Source: Mycobacterium sp. MFM001 (GTDB taxonomy: Bacteria; Actinomycetota; Actinomycetes; Mycobacteriales; Mycobacteriaceae). From it: a stretch of DNA of 64,000 nt. Shown here one piece after another: positions 25,771 through 33,961 of this stretch; the first letter of the stretch is position 1; each line of letters starts with the position of its first letter. The stretch covers positions 1-64,000 of the forward strand of contig NZ_BFAB01000014.1 in assembly GCF_003402475.1 (NCBI RefSeq), read 5' to 3'. The notes below the pieces were generated by a model, which did no database searches, was not told the DNA's origin, and was given only the letters and a program-made list of their open reading frames with translations. The translations under genes and the position numbers were made by a program.

Positions 25771-26880
25771 GTGAAGTTCAAGCGATGCAGCGCCGCGCTG
25801 AGCCTGCTGGCCGCCAGTGCGCTGGTGTTCTCCGCGTGCGGCAGCAATTCCAACAGCTCATCGCAATCCAGCGCCGCGTCGGTGCCGGTGCAGTGCGGCG
25901 GCAAGCAGCGGCTCAAGGCCAGCGGCTCGACCGCACAAGAAAATGCGATGGAACAATTCGTCTACGCCTATATCCGCGCATGCCCGGGCCACACGCTCGA
26001 CTACGCCGCAATCGGTTCTGGCAAAGGGGTGGAGCAGTTCATCGGTAACGCAACCGATTTAGCGGGCTCGGATGTGGCGCTGGATCCATCGAAGGGCCAA
26101 CCCGACAGGGCGGCGGCGCGGTGTGGTTCGCCGGCCTGGGACCTGCCGGTTGTGTTCGGTCCGATCGCCGTCACCTACAACCTCAAGGGCGTGAGTTCGC
26201 TGAGCCTGGACGGACCCACGACGGCGAAGATATTCAACGGCGGCATCACGACGTGGAACGATCCGGCGATCGCCGGGCTCAACAAAGGCACCAACCTGCC
26301 GTCCACGCCCATCACCGTCATCTTCCGTAGCGACAAGTCCGGGACCACCGCAAACTTCCAGAAATATCTCGACGGCGCGTCCGACGGTGCGTGGGGTAAA
26401 GGCGACGGGGAGGAGTTCAACGGGGGTGTGGGCCAGGGCGCCGCAGGGAACAACGGCACGTCGGCGCTTCTGCAACAAACCGACGGGTCGATCACCTACA
26501 ACGAGTGGTCGTTCGCGGTGGGCAAGCAGTTGAGCATGGCTCAGATCATCACGTCGGCCGGTCCGGACCCGGTCTCGATCTCCAGCGAAACAGTCGGCAA
26601 GACGATTAGCGGGGCCAAAATCGCGGGACAGGGTAACGACCTGGTGTTGGACACGTCGTCGTTCTACAAGCCGACGCAAGCCGGCGCCTACCCGATCGTG
26701 CTGGCGACCTATGAGATCGTCTGCTCGAAGTACCCGGATCCCGCGACCGGGCCCGCTGTCAAAGCGTTTTTGCAGGCCGCAATTGGCTCGGGACAAGATG
26801 GATTGGACCAGTACGGGTCCATCCCGCTGCCGAGGTCTTTCCAATCGAAACTCGAGACGGCAGTGAACGCCATCTCGTGA
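25771..26880 (+). CDS. pstS2: Phosphate ABC transporter substrate-binding lipoprotein PstS2-like
   Basis: A 369-residue PstS. The signal peptide ends at a lipobox-like VFSAC, followed by a Ser/Asn-rich linker. The mature protein has LKASGSTAQENAM, ATDLAGSDVAL, FRSDKSGTTANFQKYL and SITYNEWSFA, the phosphate-site loops. I chose the GTG at 25771 because GGAAGGTGG precedes it and the signal peptide then has normal length; an in-frame ATG at 25750 is the alternative. Followed by pknD in the same order as Rv0932c-Rv0931c. It would capture phosphate outside the membrane. Confidence 0.88.
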   Translation: MKFKRCSAALSLLAASALVFSACGSNSNSSSQSSAASVPVQCGGKQRLKASGSTAQENAMEQFVYAYIRACPGHTLDYAAIGSGKGVEQFIGNATDLAGSDVALDPSKGQPDRAAARCGSPAWDLPVVFGPIAVTYNLKGVSSLSLDGPTTAKIFNGGITTWNDPAIAGLNKGTNLPSTPITVIFRSDKSGTTANFQKYLDGASDGAWGKGDGEEFNGGVGQGAAGNNGTSALLQQTDGSITYNEWSFAVGKQLSMAQIITSAGPDPVSISSETVGKTISGAKIAGQGNDLVLDTSSFYKPTQAGAYPIVLATYEIVCSKYPDPATGPAVKAFLQAAIGSGQDGLDQYGSIPLPRSFQSKLETAVNAIS

Positions 26881-26902
26881 TGAGCCGAAGGGAGCGTCGA
26901 CG

Positions 26903-28867
26903 GTGACCGAGCCGGGTTCGCGGGTGGGGTCATGGTTTGGGCCCTACCAGCTGAGGCGGCTGCTGGGCCGCGGCGGTATGGGTGAGGTCTACGAGGCCGA
27001 GGACACCCGCAAGCATCGGGTGGTGGCGCTGAAGCTGATCTCGGCGCAGTTCTCCGGCAACCCGGAGTTTCGCGCGCGGATGCAACGCGAAGCCGACACG
27101 GCGGGACGCTTGACCGAACCGCACGTCGTGCCGATCCACGACTACGGCGAGATCAACGGCCAGTTCTACGTGGACATGCGGCTGATCGAAGGCACCTCGC
27201 TGCGCGCTCTGCTGGCGCGCAACGGTCCACTGAGCCCGGCGCGGGCGGTGGCTATCGTGAGCCAGATCGCCTCCGCGCTGGACGCCGCGCACGCCGCCGG
27301 GGTAACTCACCGCGACGTCAAGCCGGAAAACATTCTGATCACCGGCAACGACTTCGCCTACTTGGTGGATTTCGGGATCGCCCGCGCCGCAACCGATCCT
27401 GGGCTGACCCAAACCGGCACCGCGATCGGAACCTACAACTACATGGCCCCGGAACGGTTTTCGGGCAGTGACGTCACCTACAAGTCCGATATCTATGCGC
27501 TGGCTTGTGTATTGGCCGAGTGTTTGACCGGCGCGCCGCCGTACCGGGTGGACAGCATCGAACAGCTGATCGCGGCGCACCTGATGCAACCCGCTCCGCG
27601 GCCCAGCCAGCAGCGGCCCTCCGAGGTGCCGGCTGCCCTGGACGAGGTGATCGCCAAAGGCATGGCCAAGAATCCGGAGGATCGCTACCGCAGCGCAGGG
27701 GACCTGGCCGCGGCCGCCCACGAGACCTTGACCACAACCGACCAGCACCAGGCCACCTCGATTCTGCGGCAAGGCGAGAATGCCACCCTGCTGGGCAGCG
27801 CGGCCGATCCGCGTCTGGCCGGTTTCCGCGACCATTCCACCGGCTCGGGTCCCCGCCCCGACACGTGGACCCAGCCGGCGTGGTCACCGCCCCCCGACAC
27901 CGGCGGCAGTCGCTGGCAGAGCCAGCCTCCTGCCCCGGCCTCGACCGGCCCCGCGGGTGCGCCGGACTTCAGCAAGGCACCCGAGGCCGACGACCAACGC
28001 AGGCGCTGGGCGATCATGGGCGCCATCGCACTCGTGGTCGTCGGCGTCGTGGTTGCCGCTGCGATCCTGCTGTTCGGGCCGTCGCATCCCTCCCAGAACG
28101 CGGGCGGACAATCGGTGCTGCCGTTCAACGGCCTGAACTTCCGCCTCTCGCCCGGCGGGGTGGCGCTGGACAGCTCCGGAAACGTGTATGTCACCAACCA
28201 GGGCATGTACGGCCGGGTGGTGAAGCTGGCACCCGGGTCGAGCAGCCCGTCGGTGCTGCCGTTCACCGGACTCTACGAGCCGCAAGGGGTCGCCGTGGAT
28301 GGTGCCGGCGCCGTGTATGTCACCGACTTCAACAACAGGGTGGTGAAGCTGGACGCCGGGTCGAACAGTCAGACCACGTTGCCGTTCAACGGCCTCAACT
28401 ATCCCGAGGGTCTGTGGGTGGACAGTTCCGGTGCGGTGTACGTCGCCGACCGCGGCAACAACCGGGTGGTGAAGCTGGACGCCGGCTCGAGCAACCCGAC
28501 CGATCTGCCGTTCAACGGCCTCACTAACCCGGATGGTGTGGCGGTGGACGGTGCCGGCAACGTCTACGTCACCGACACCGACAACAACCGGGTGGTGAAG
28601 CTGGACGCCGGGTCGAACAACCAGAGCGACTTGCCGTTCACCGGTCTGTCCGCGCCCTGGGGTATCGCCGTCGACGGTGCGGGCAGCATCTACGTCACCG
28701 AACACGACAACAGTCAGGTGGTGAAGTTGCCGGCGGGGTCGGACAAGCCGGTCGTGCTGCCGTTCACCGGCCTCAACACCCCATTGGATGTGGCGGTGGA
28801 CAAAGACGGGAACGTCTACATTGCCGACCGGGGCAACGACCGGGTGGTGAAGCTGCCGCCAAGCTGA
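26903..28867 (+). CDS. pknD: Transmembrane Ser/Thr protein kinase PknD with NHL beta-propeller
   Basis: A 654-residue receptor kinase. The N-terminal kinase domain has GRGGMGEVY (22-30), Lys44, HRDVKPEN with Asp138, DFG Asp156 and GTYNYMAPE. A Pro-rich juxtamembrane region leads to one membrane helix at about 369-392. Outside are six NHL-type repeats (GVAVDxxGNVYVTDxxNNRVVKL) forming a six-bladed propeller. M. tuberculosis PknD has the same plan and lies beside the same pst genes, suggesting coupling of phosphate status to signalling. The GTG at 26903 follows GAAGGGAG, 22 bases after pstS2. Confidence 0.93.
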   Translation: MTEPGSRVGSWFGPYQLRRLLGRGGMGEVYEAEDTRKHRVVALKLISAQFSGNPEFRARMQREADTAGRLTEPHVVPIHDYGEINGQFYVDMRLIEGTSLRALLARNGPLSPARAVAIVSQIASALDAAHAAGVTHRDVKPENILITGNDFAYLVDFGIARAATDPGLTQTGTAIGTYNYMAPERFSGSDVTYKSDIYALACVLAECLTGAPPYRVDSIEQLIAAHLMQPAPRPSQQRPSEVPAALDEVIAKGMAKNPEDRYRSAGDLAAAAHETLTTTDQHQATSILRQGENATLLGSAADPRLAGFRDHSTGSGPRPDTWTQPAWSPPPDTGGSRWQSQPPAPASTGPAGAPDFSKAPEADDQRRRWAIMGAIALVVVGVVVAAAILLFGPSHPSQNAGGQSVLPFNGLNFRLSPGGVALDSSGNVYVTNQGMYGRVVKLAPGSSSPSVLPFTGLYEPQGVAVDGAGAVYVTDFNNRVVKLDAGSNSQTTLPFNGLNYPEGLWVDSSGAVYVADRGNNRVVKLDAGSSNPTDLPFNGLTNPDGVAVDGAGNVYVTDTDNNRVVKLDAGSNNQSDLPFTGLSAPWGIAVDGAGSIYVTEHDNSQVVKLPAGSDKPVVLPFTGLNTPLDVAVDKDGNVYIADRGNDRVVKLPPS

Positions 28868-28879
28868 CGTTGGCGGGCG

Positions 28880-29785
28880 CTAACGTCGGCGCGCTGCCAG
28901 CAGGCGGGTCGCCGCGGCAGGGATCAGGTTAACGACCACCACCACAAGGATCAGGGTCAGCGCCGCGCCCCACACCCGCAAGAAGCCGGCGTGTTCGGGG
29001 TTGTCGAGCTCGGTGTAGATCAGCAGCGGCAACGTGGCCATGTTGCCGCTGAAGATGTCGTAGTTGATCGAGCGGCTGTAGCCGACCAGCACCAGCACCG
29101 GCGCGGTTTCGCCGATGATGCGTGCGATGGACAACAGGACACCGGAGATGATGCCCGGCAGTGCTGTCGGGATGACGACCCGCACGATCGTCTTCCATTT
29201 CGCAATACCCAAGGCGTAACTGGCTTCTCGCAATTCGTCAGGGACCAGCTTGAGCATTTCCTCCGTGGCGCGCACCACGATCGGCAACATCAGCAACACC
29301 AACGCCAGCGATACGGCGAAGCCGCTCTGCTCGAATCCCAAGTTCGCGATCCACAGGCTGAAGATGAAGAGCGTCGCCACGATCGAGGGCACCCCGGCGA
29401 GTACGTCGACCATGAACGTGGTCAACCGGGTCAGGCGACTCGGACCATATTCCGCCAAGTACACCGCGGTCATGATTCCGAGCGGCACCGCCAGCAGGGC
29501 GGCAACCCCGGCCTGCACCAGGGTTCCATAGAGCGCGTGATACACCCCGCCGGCAAATTGTTCCGGCAGGACACCGCGTAGCGAATGAGTCCACCAGTCG
29601 GGCCGGGTGATGGCGTACCAGCCTCGTTTGACTACCACCCAGAGCACCCAGACCAACGGCACCATCGCGACGACGAACGAGGTGAGGAAAAGTATTCGCG
29701 CGACGCTGTCCTTGATCCGCCGCCCGATGCTGATGTGGAGAAACGCCGCGCCCTTGACCGGCCGATAAAGCGTGACGCTGCTCAT
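28880..29785 (-). CDS. pstA1: Phosphate ABC transporter permease PstA
   Basis: The 301-residue permease has six hydrophobic segments and the PstA signature around EYGPSRLTRLTTFMVDVLAGVPSIVATLFIF, plus the EAA-loop-like ELREASYALGIAKWKTIVRVVIPTALPGI that docks to PstB. The ATG at 29785 follows AGAGGAG by eight bases; an in-frame start 24 bases upstream lacks one. It is last in the pstS3-pstC2-pstA1 unit and ends only 12 bases from the convergent pknD stop. No pstB ATPase is present here. Confidence 0.9.
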   Translation of the reverse strand: MSSVTLYRPVKGAAFLHISIGRRIKDSVARILFLTSFVVAMVPLVWVLWVVVKRGWYAITRPDWWTHSLRGVLPEQFAGGVYHALYGTLVQAGVAALLAVPLGIMTAVYLAEYGPSRLTRLTTFMVDVLAGVPSIVATLFIFSLWIANLGFEQSGFAVSLALVLLMLPIVVRATEEMLKLVPDELREASYALGIAKWKTIVRVVIPTALPGIISGVLLSIARIIGETAPVLVLVGYSRSINYDIFSGNMATLPLLIYTELDNPEHAGFLRVWGAALTLILVVVVVNLIPAAATRLLAARRR

Positions 29786-29859
29786 GTGCGCCGCTCCTCT
29801 CCCCCGCAAGCGGGTGGTACCCCCACATCACTCCGGCTCTGCATCGTCGCCGACGCGGG

Positions 29860-30843
29860 TCATGCGTTGACTTTCCCGCCGGCGACCGCGCGGGCAGCCG
29901 CGTTGACGATGAATGTCAGGACGAACAACACAAATCCGGCGGAAATATAGGCACCGGTCGGCAGCGGTTCGGTGAATTCGTTTGCCGCAGAGGCGATCTT
30001 GGAGGCGAACGTGTAGCCACCGTCGAACAGGGACCAATTCCCGGGCTGGGCCGCAGCGCGGATGATGACCAGCATCGCCACCGTCTCGCCCAGCGCGCGG
30101 CCCAAACCCAGCATCGACGCTGCGATGACACCGCTACGGCCGAACGGGAAGACGGTCATTCGGATGACTTCCCACTTCGTCGCGCCGAGCGCTTGCGCCG
30201 CCTCGATTTGCGGATGCGGAGTCTGCCGGAACACTTCTCGCGAAACCGACGAAATGATCGGCAGGATCATCACGGCGAGCACGACCCCGGCGGTGAAGAT
30301 ATTGCCGCCGCCGACCAATGACACGTTGCCCTTCTTGAACAGAAACAACCAGCCCAGGTCCCGGTTGAGCAACAGCTCGAACGGCTCGAGCATCGGCGCC
30401 AACACGAAAATTCCCCATAGCCCGAACACGATCGACGGCACCGCGGCAAGGAGGTCGACTATTGCGCCGAACGGACGCGAGAGTCGGCTCGGCGCGTATT
30501 GGGTGAGGAACACCGCGATCCCGACCGCCACCGGCACGGCCAACACTAGAGCGAACAACGAACTCAGCACCGTCACCATGAACAGGTCGTGGATGCCGAA
30601 CACCAGATTTTCGGGATCGGTGGTGTCGAATTGTGCGCTGGTGAAGAAGTTCGCGTGATTCGCCAGCAGCGAGGGCACCGCGTTGACCAGCAGGAATATT
30701 GCGATCAGCGCGATCGCGGCGACGATTGTCAAACCGGCGGCGACGGCGACCGACTTGAACAGTCGGTCGCCGCGCCGCGCAGCCTCCACACTCGTCACCG
30801 TCAACTCCGGCGTACCGGGACGCGGCGGCGAACGTCGGGCCAT
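29860..30843 (-). CDS. pstC2: Phosphate ABC transporter permease PstC
   Basis: The 327-residue membrane protein has about six helices, the FLTQYAPSRLSRPFGAIVDLLAAVPSIVFGLWGIF segment, and the EAA loop IEAAQALGATKWEVIRMTVFPFGRSG. I chose the ATG at 30843 because the residues upstream in the frame are a shadow of pstS3. It follows pstS3 by 13 bases and precedes pstA by 74 bases. It pairs with PstA to form the phosphate channel. Confidence 0.9.
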   Translation of the reverse strand: MARRSPPRPGTPELTVTSVEAARRGDRLFKSVAVAAGLTIVAAIALIAIFLLVNAVPSLLANHANFFTSAQFDTTDPENLVFGIHDLFMVTVLSSLFALVLAVPVAVGIAVFLTQYAPSRLSRPFGAIVDLLAAVPSIVFGLWGIFVLAPMLEPFELLLNRDLGWLFLFKKGNVSLVGGGNIFTAGVVLAVMILPIISSVSREVFRQTPHPQIEAAQALGATKWEVIRMTVFPFGRSGVIAASMLGLGRALGETVAMLVIIRAAAQPGNWSLFDGGYTFASKIASAANEFTEPLPTGAYISAGFVLFVLTFIVNAAARAVAGGKVNA

Positions 30844-30856
30844 CAAGCCTGGGGGA

Positions 30857-31978
30857 TCAGGAGATGGCGTTGACCGAGTCCGACAACTTCGACTTGAACT
30901 TGTCGGGGATCGGGATGTACCCGTTGTCCGCCAGGCCATCCTGGCCCGGGCCGATGGCGGTCTCCAGGAAGGCCTTCACCGCGGTGCCGACCTGGGGGTC
31001 GGGGTACTTCGAGCAGACGACCTCGTAGGTGGCCAGGACGATCGGGTACGAGCCGACCTGCGTCGGCTTGTAGAACGAGTTGGTGTCGAGCACAAGGTCG
31101 TGACCCTGGCCCTTGATCGTCGCGCCGGAGATCGTCTTGCCGACCGAGTCGCTGCTGATCGACACCGGGTCGGGACCGGCCGAGGTGACAATCTGGGCCA
31201 TGTTCAGCTTCTGCGCCTGGGCGAACGACCACTCGTTGTAGGTGATCGACCCTTCGGTGTTCTTCACCGCCGCCGACGTGCCGTCGTTGCCCTTGGCGCC
31301 CTCACCGACACCGCCGTTGAAGGTCTTTCCGTCGCCCTTGCCCCAGGCGCCGTCCGAGGCCGCGTCGAGATACTCCTGGAAGTTGGCGGTGGTCCCGGAC
31401 TCGTCGCTGCGGAACACGACGTGAATCGGCTCGGCGGGCAGGTTGGCGCCGCCGTTGAGGCCCTTGATCGCAGGGTCGTCCCACGTCTTGATCGTGCCGT
31501 TGAAGATCTTGGCTGCGGTCGGCCCGTCGAGAACCAGTTTGTCGACGCCCTTGATGTTGTAGGTGACCGCGATAGGCCCGAACACCGTCGGCAGGTTCCA
31601 CGCCGGCGAGCCGCACCGCTCCTGGGCTTTGGTTGCCTCGTCTGCGCTCAGCGGCACGTCCGAGCCCGCGAAATCGGTTTGTTTGCCCAGAAATTCGTTG
31701 ATCCCTGCACCAGAGCCGTTGGCGGTGTAGTTCAACGTTTGACCCGAGCATGCCTGTTCGAACGCGTTGACGAAGCGGGCCATCGCATTGGCCTGTGCCG
31801 TCGACCCGCTGGCCTTCAGCGTTTTCTGCCCGCCGCAGGTGACCTTTGCAGACGACGAACCGGACGGCGCCTGGCCTTCATTCGCGTTGGTGTTGTTGTT
31901 GTTGCTGCCACACCCCGACAGCACCAGTGCACCAGTGGCCATGACACCCAGTGCGGTGCCAAATCGGTTGAGTTTCAA
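30857..31978 (-). CDS. pstS3: Phosphate ABC transporter substrate-binding lipoprotein PstS3-like
   Basis: The 373-residue lipoprotein begins KLNRFGTALGVMATG and has the lipobox LSGC, then an Asn-rich linker. Phosphate-site loops are LKASGSTAQANAM, KQTDFAGSDVPL, FRSDESGTTANFQEYL and SITYNEWSFA. The start is taken as the TTG at 31978: AAGGAG lies five bases before it and the N-terminus then matches known PstS3 proteins. It is clearly paralogous to pstS2 at 25771. It heads the pst transporter operon; the 220-base upstream region probably carries the phosphate-responsive promoter, but I could not identify a convincing RegX3 box. Confidence 0.9.
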   Translation of the reverse strand: MKLNRFGTALGVMATGALVLSGCGSNNNNTNANEGQAPSGSSSAKVTCGGQKTLKASGSTAQANAMARFVNAFEQACSGQTLNYTANGSGAGINEFLGKQTDFAGSDVPLSADEATKAQERCGSPAWNLPTVFGPIAVTYNIKGVDKLVLDGPTAAKIFNGTIKTWDDPAIKGLNGGANLPAEPIHVVFRSDESGTTANFQEYLDAASDGAWGKGDGKTFNGGVGEGAKGNDGTSAAVKNTEGSITYNEWSFAQAQKLNMAQIVTSAGPDPVSISSDSVGKTISGATIKGQGHDLVLDTNSFYKPTQVGSYPIVLATYEVVCSKYPDPQVGTAVKAFLETAIGPGQDGLADNGYIPIPDKFKSKLSDSVNAIS

Positions 31979-32201
31979 ATCGGCTCCTTCGAACAGTAGA
32001 GGTGACGACAACTTTCACCGCGCCTACGGGTCAGGCCGAACCGCACGGCCAGTGGGTCCGCAGCCGTTGAAGGCCGGCACCGCGTAGACGCATCGTTGAT
32101 CAAGGGCCCCACCGAGGCGAACGTATCAGCACGACGACCTCCCAGTCGAGAATTCCAGGTGCTTTTTCGGCGAACGGCGACGACGGGTCCGCCGCTGCCG
32201 C

Positions 32202-32222
32202 TAAATCAAGCACTTGACTTAA
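32202..32222. promoter_or_regulatory. Putative TetR operator 1 (core TCAAGCACTTGA)
   Basis: A perfect 5+5 palindrome, TCAAG-CA-CTTGA, at 32206-32217 sits in a 21-base element closely repeated at 33061-33081. It resembles the KstR2 consensus AnCAAGnnCTTGnT with one mismatch, but the TetR gene 0.9 kb downstream is the more likely owner. Its right half contains the TTGACT -35 hexamer of the SDR promoter, so bound repressor would block polymerase. Confidence 0.6.
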
Positions 32223-32250
32223 CCGAGAGCGCGCCGATTAACTCTTCGAT
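32214..32250 (+). promoter_or_regulatory. Promoter of the SDR gene, predicted leaderless
   Basis: TTGACT at 32214-32219 and TTAACT at 32238-32243 are 18 bases apart. Transcription would begin about seven bases later, essentially at the GTG start codon 32251. No Shine-Dalgarno sequence precedes that codon, consistent with a leaderless message. Confidence 0.55.
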
Positions 32251-33063
32251 GTGGTCAACGAGTTAGCCGGCAAGGTCGCGATCGTCACCGGCGGAGCATC
32301 GGGTATCGGCGCCGGCATCGTCGAGAGGTTCCTGGCGGAGGGCGCCCGGGTGGTCGTCGGCGATATCGACGCCGACCGCGGCAGCGTGATCGCGGACGCG
32401 CACGGGCAGGCCGCCTTCCGGCGCACGGACACGGCCGAGCCCGACGAGGTCGGCGCTCTGGTGTCATTCGCGGTCGAGCGGTTCGGCGGCCTCGACGTCA
32501 TGGTCAACAACGCCGGCATCTCCAGCAGGATGCACCGCAGTTTCCTCGAGGACGACCTCGCCGACTTCCAGCGCGTCATGGCGGTCAACGTGCTCGGTGT
32601 CATGGCGGGCACCCGTGACGCCGCGCGTCAGATGGCGAACACGGGCGGCGGCTCGATCGTCAACGTGTCGTCGATCGGCGGGATTCAGGCCGGCGGCGGG
32701 GTGATGACATATCGGGCCTCCAAGGCGGCGGTCATCCAGTTCACCAAATCCGCCGCAATCGAGTTGGCGCACTACGACATTCGAGTCAACTGCATCGCGC
32801 CTGGCAGTATCCCCACGCCTCTGCTGACCTCCTCGGCGAGCGGCATGTCGCCGGAACAACTCGAGCGTTTCGAACGGATGACCCGCGAGCAGATGCGCGC
32901 CGACCGTCCGCTGCAGCGCGAAGGCACGCCCGACGACGTCGCCGAGGCCGCGCTGTATTTCGCCACCGATCGCGCCCGCTATGTCACCGGGACCGTGCTG
33001 CCGGTCGACGGCGGCACCTCGATCGGCAAGCCGATCCGGCGGCGCAGCGCTCCGAAGGATTAA
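32251..33063 (+). CDS. SDR-family oxidoreductase
   Basis: The 270-residue classical SDR has VAIVTGGASGIGAGIVERF (cofactor glycines), GDIDADRG (acidic residue favouring NAD), NNAG, catalytic Ser in NVSSIGG, and YRASK. It ends with the PVDGGTSIG motif. Divergent from pstS3 and co-oriented with the TetR gene 44 bases downstream. The GTG start lies at the predicted transcription start. Its stop codon TAA falls inside the second operator. Substrate unknown; probably a hydroxyl group on the compound handled by the following operon. Confidence 0.78.
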   Translation: MVNELAGKVAIVTGGASGIGAGIVERFLAEGARVVVGDIDADRGSVIADAHGQAAFRRTDTAEPDEVGALVSFAVERFGGLDVMVNNAGISSRMHRSFLEDDLADFQRVMAVNVLGVMAGTRDAARQMANTGGGSIVNVSSIGGIQAGGGVMTYRASKAAVIQFTKSAAIELAHYDIRVNCIAPGSIPTPLLTSSASGMSPEQLERFERMTREQMRADRPLQREGTPDDVAEAALYFATDRARYVTGTVLPVDGGTSIGKPIRRRSAPKD

Positions 33064-33081
33064 ATCAATCGCTTGACTTAA
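33061..33081. promoter_or_regulatory. Putative TetR operator 2 and promoter of the TetR-P450 operon
   Basis: The element matches the one at 32202-32222 at 19 of 21 positions, with core TCAATCGCTTGA. It contains TTGACT at 33073-33078; a -10-like TTGACT follows 17 bases later at 33096-33101, then the GTG at 33108. The layout (operator over the -35, leaderless GTG) mirrors the SDR promoter, indicating that both are controlled by one repressor. Confidence 0.55.
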
Positions 33082-33107
33082 TGCGCGGGGAGGGGTTGAC
33101 TAACCCC

Positions 33108-33767
33108 GTGACCACGGCGAGGGCCGCGCGCAGCGAGCGGGCCAGCACAACGCAGGAGGCAATCCTGACTGCGGCCGAGCGGCTGTTCGCCGAGCACGGT
33201 GTGTTCGCGGTGTCCAACCGCCAGGTCAGCGAGGCCGCGGGGCAGGGCAACAACGCCGCCGTCGGCTATCACTTCGGCACCAAAACCGATCTGGTGCGGG
33301 CGATCGAGCACAAGCACCGGGTGCCCATCGAGCGACTGCGCGAGCAGATGGTGGCCGAGATGGGCGAGTCCACCGAGATGCGGGACTGGGTGGCCTGTCT
33401 GGTGCGGCCGCTCACCGATCACCTTGCGGCGCTGGGCAATCCCACTTGGTATGCGCGCTTCGCCGCGCAGGTGATGACGGACCCGGCCTACCACAACATC
33501 ATCGTCAAAGATGCGCTGACATCCCCGTCGCTGGTTCGGGTGATCGACGGCATCAACAGCTGCCTTCCCGAATTGCCCCACGACGTCCGGGTGGAGCGCA
33601 ACGTGATGGCCCGCAATCTGCTGATGCACACGTGCGCGGATCGTGAACGGGCAATGGCGAGCGGTACATCGGCATCCCGCTCGTCGTGGCAGACGGCCGG
33701 ATCCGGCCTCATCGACGCGATCGTGGGCTTGTGGCTGGCGCCGGTGAGCGAAAGAAGTAGCCGATGA
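33108..33767 (+). CDS. TetR-family transcriptional regulator of the P450 operon
   Basis: The 219-residue regulator has its HTH at about residues 25-60 (SNRQVSEAAGQGNNAAVGYHFGTKTDLVRAI) and a C-terminal effector domain. The GTG at 33108 is preferred over the ATG at 33081: it lies just past the predicted -10, and the ATG falls within the operator. The 3' end overlaps the ferredoxin gene as ATGA, so the regulator is the first gene of the catabolic operon and likely represses itself and the SDR through the two matching operators. Confidence 0.75.
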   Translation: MTTARAARSERASTTQEAILTAAERLFAEHGVFAVSNRQVSEAAGQGNNAAVGYHFGTKTDLVRAIEHKHRVPIERLREQMVAEMGESTEMRDWVACLVRPLTDHLAALGNPTWYARFAAQVMTDPAYHNIIVKDALTSPSLVRVIDGINSCLPELPHDVRVERNVMARNLLMHTCADRERAMASGTSASRSSWQTAGSGLIDAIVGLWLAPVSERSSR

Positions 33768-33958
33768 AAGTCGTTGTCGACCAAGACAAGTGCGCGTCGT
33801 CGGGCAACTGCGTGATGCGCGCCCCCGAGATCTTCGACCAGCGCGACGAGGATGGTGTCGTCGTGCTGCTCAACGAGAACCCGTCGCCCGAGCAGGCCGA
33901 GGGCGCCCGCAGCGCCGCTGCGGGCTGTCCCGCGTCGGCCATCTACATCGAGGAGTGA
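33764..33958 (+). CDS. 3Fe-4S ferredoxin
   Basis: A 64-residue ferredoxin with cluster cysteines Cys10, Cys16 and Cys55 (CASSGNC and GCP). The usual fourth ligand position is Ser13/Gly14, so a [3Fe-4S] cluster is expected, as in actinobacterial P450 redox partners. It lies immediately before the P450 gene and is almost certainly its electron donor. The ferredoxin reductase is not in this operon. Confidence 0.9.
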   Translation: MKVVVDQDKCASSGNCVMRAPEIFDQRDEDGVVVLLNENPSPEQAEGARSAAAGCPASAIYIEE

Positions 33959-33961
33959 GAC

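Noticed and set aside
28100..28860. Tandem DNA repeat array
   Set aside because: The roughly 120-base periodicity is explained by the six NHL propeller repeats encoded by pknD.
31979..32201. RegX3 phosphate box upstream of pstS3
   Set aside because: Regulation by phosphate is expected, but the only candidate, GGTGA and TTCACC fragments near 32006-32020, does not form a convincing direct repeat.
32206..32217. KstR2 operator (cholesterol ring catabolism)
   Set aside because: The core differs from the remembered consensus at an outer position, the same element recurs at the adjacent TetR gene, and no KstR2-type ring genes are here. A local regulator is simpler, though a binding test could revive the idea.
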